16,615 nucleotides of DNA from positions 1-16,615 of the forward strand of contig JALLAP010000909.1 in NCBI GenBank assembly GCA_036939355.1, in the 5' to 3' direction. Below, piece by piece: positions 16,400 to 16,615 of this stretch. The notes below the pieces were generated by a model. The model did not search any database. It was not told the DNA's origin and saw only the letters and a program-made list of their open reading frames with translations. Numbering within the stretch: the stretch's first letter is position 1; each line of letters starts with the position of its first letter. This stretch comes from Thalassiosira profunda (Eukaryota; Bacillariophyta; Thalassiosirophyceae; Thalassiosirales; Thalassiosiraceae). Position numbers and translations under genes: made by a program.

Positions 16400-16615
16400 C
16401 TTGTAGATGCTCTCACGGCGCCACGGCCGGTGGGCCGGTGGTTGCGGATGCGGAGGGCGTGGCCGTGGAGGTGGAAGGTGGAAGGTGGAAGGTGAAAGTG
16501 GAAGCTTGCACCTTTCTTTCGCGGGTACCATAACCAAGTGGTAGCCAATGAAAATTTATACTAATTCCTACGTAGAAAACCTAAAGGTATCCTGACAACA
16601 AAAATCGTCCTTGGA
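16400..16615 (-). promoter_or_regulatory. COG3 upstream region with (GGTGGAA)n
   Basis: About four GGTGGAA-like heptamers lie at 16470-16497 and would be in the leader or promoter of COG3. Farther out, CCAAT at about 16546-16550 is an inverted CCAAT box relative to the plus strand. No TATA box is clear. Confidence 0.35.

Overview
The window is nuclear DNA from a eukaryotic microalga. Genes are dense, each has zero to two short introns (77-103 bp, donors GTGAGTG or GTAAGTG), and five of the seven chosen starts read ATGG. One gene encodes an F-box-like/B30.2 protein of a type I remember as very abundant in Thalassiosira-type centric diatoms. My best guess is therefore a thalassiosiroid diatom or a close stramenopile; the rest of the content is generic eukaryotic and does not prove it. 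The sequence is a draft assembly: three single-N positions (4874, 5461, 12982) are each flanked by perfect 72-bp duplications, which look like unmerged contig overlaps and break reading frames artificially.

Layout, left to right. (1) 1-584, minus strand: the 5' part of a probable mitochondrial gamma-butyrobetaine/trimethyllysine dioxygenase-like gene that runs off the window. (2) 585-744: a short divergent promoter. (3) 745-6438, plus: a three-exon gene for a very large SAC3/GANP-type mRNA-export scaffold (FG repeats, Sac3 domain, charged coiled coil, GANP-like C-terminus). (4) 6471-7785, minus: a two-exon, probably Golgi-anchored sulfotransferase, convergent with SAC3 and only 32 bp away. 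(5) 7786-8138: a divergent promoter with a long C-tract. (6) 8139-9101, plus: the F-box-like/B30.2 gene. (7) 9253-9801, minus: the spliceosomal cyclophilin PPIL3. (8) 9802-12770: about 3 kb with no gene I can support. It holds the PPIL3 promoter, a decayed inverted-repeat-ended element, degenerate ~157-bp tandem repeats, an orphan TATA box, and a large imperfect hairpin flanked by direct repeats. (9) 12771-13200, plus: a small lineage-type protein of unknown function, broken only by an assembly junction. (10) 13468-16399, minus: COG3, a Golgi tethering subunit, in two exons.

The genes are unrelated housekeeping functions (mRNA export, splicing, Golgi trafficking, sulfation, probable carnitine metabolism), arranged as divergent and convergent pairs rather than as a pathway cluster. 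I see no convincing new multi-gene system. The less ordinary material is the repeat-rich 9.9-12.3 kb region, the duplicated splice donor in the sulfotransferase gene, the unrecognised small protein, and the repeat-bearing linker in SAC3.
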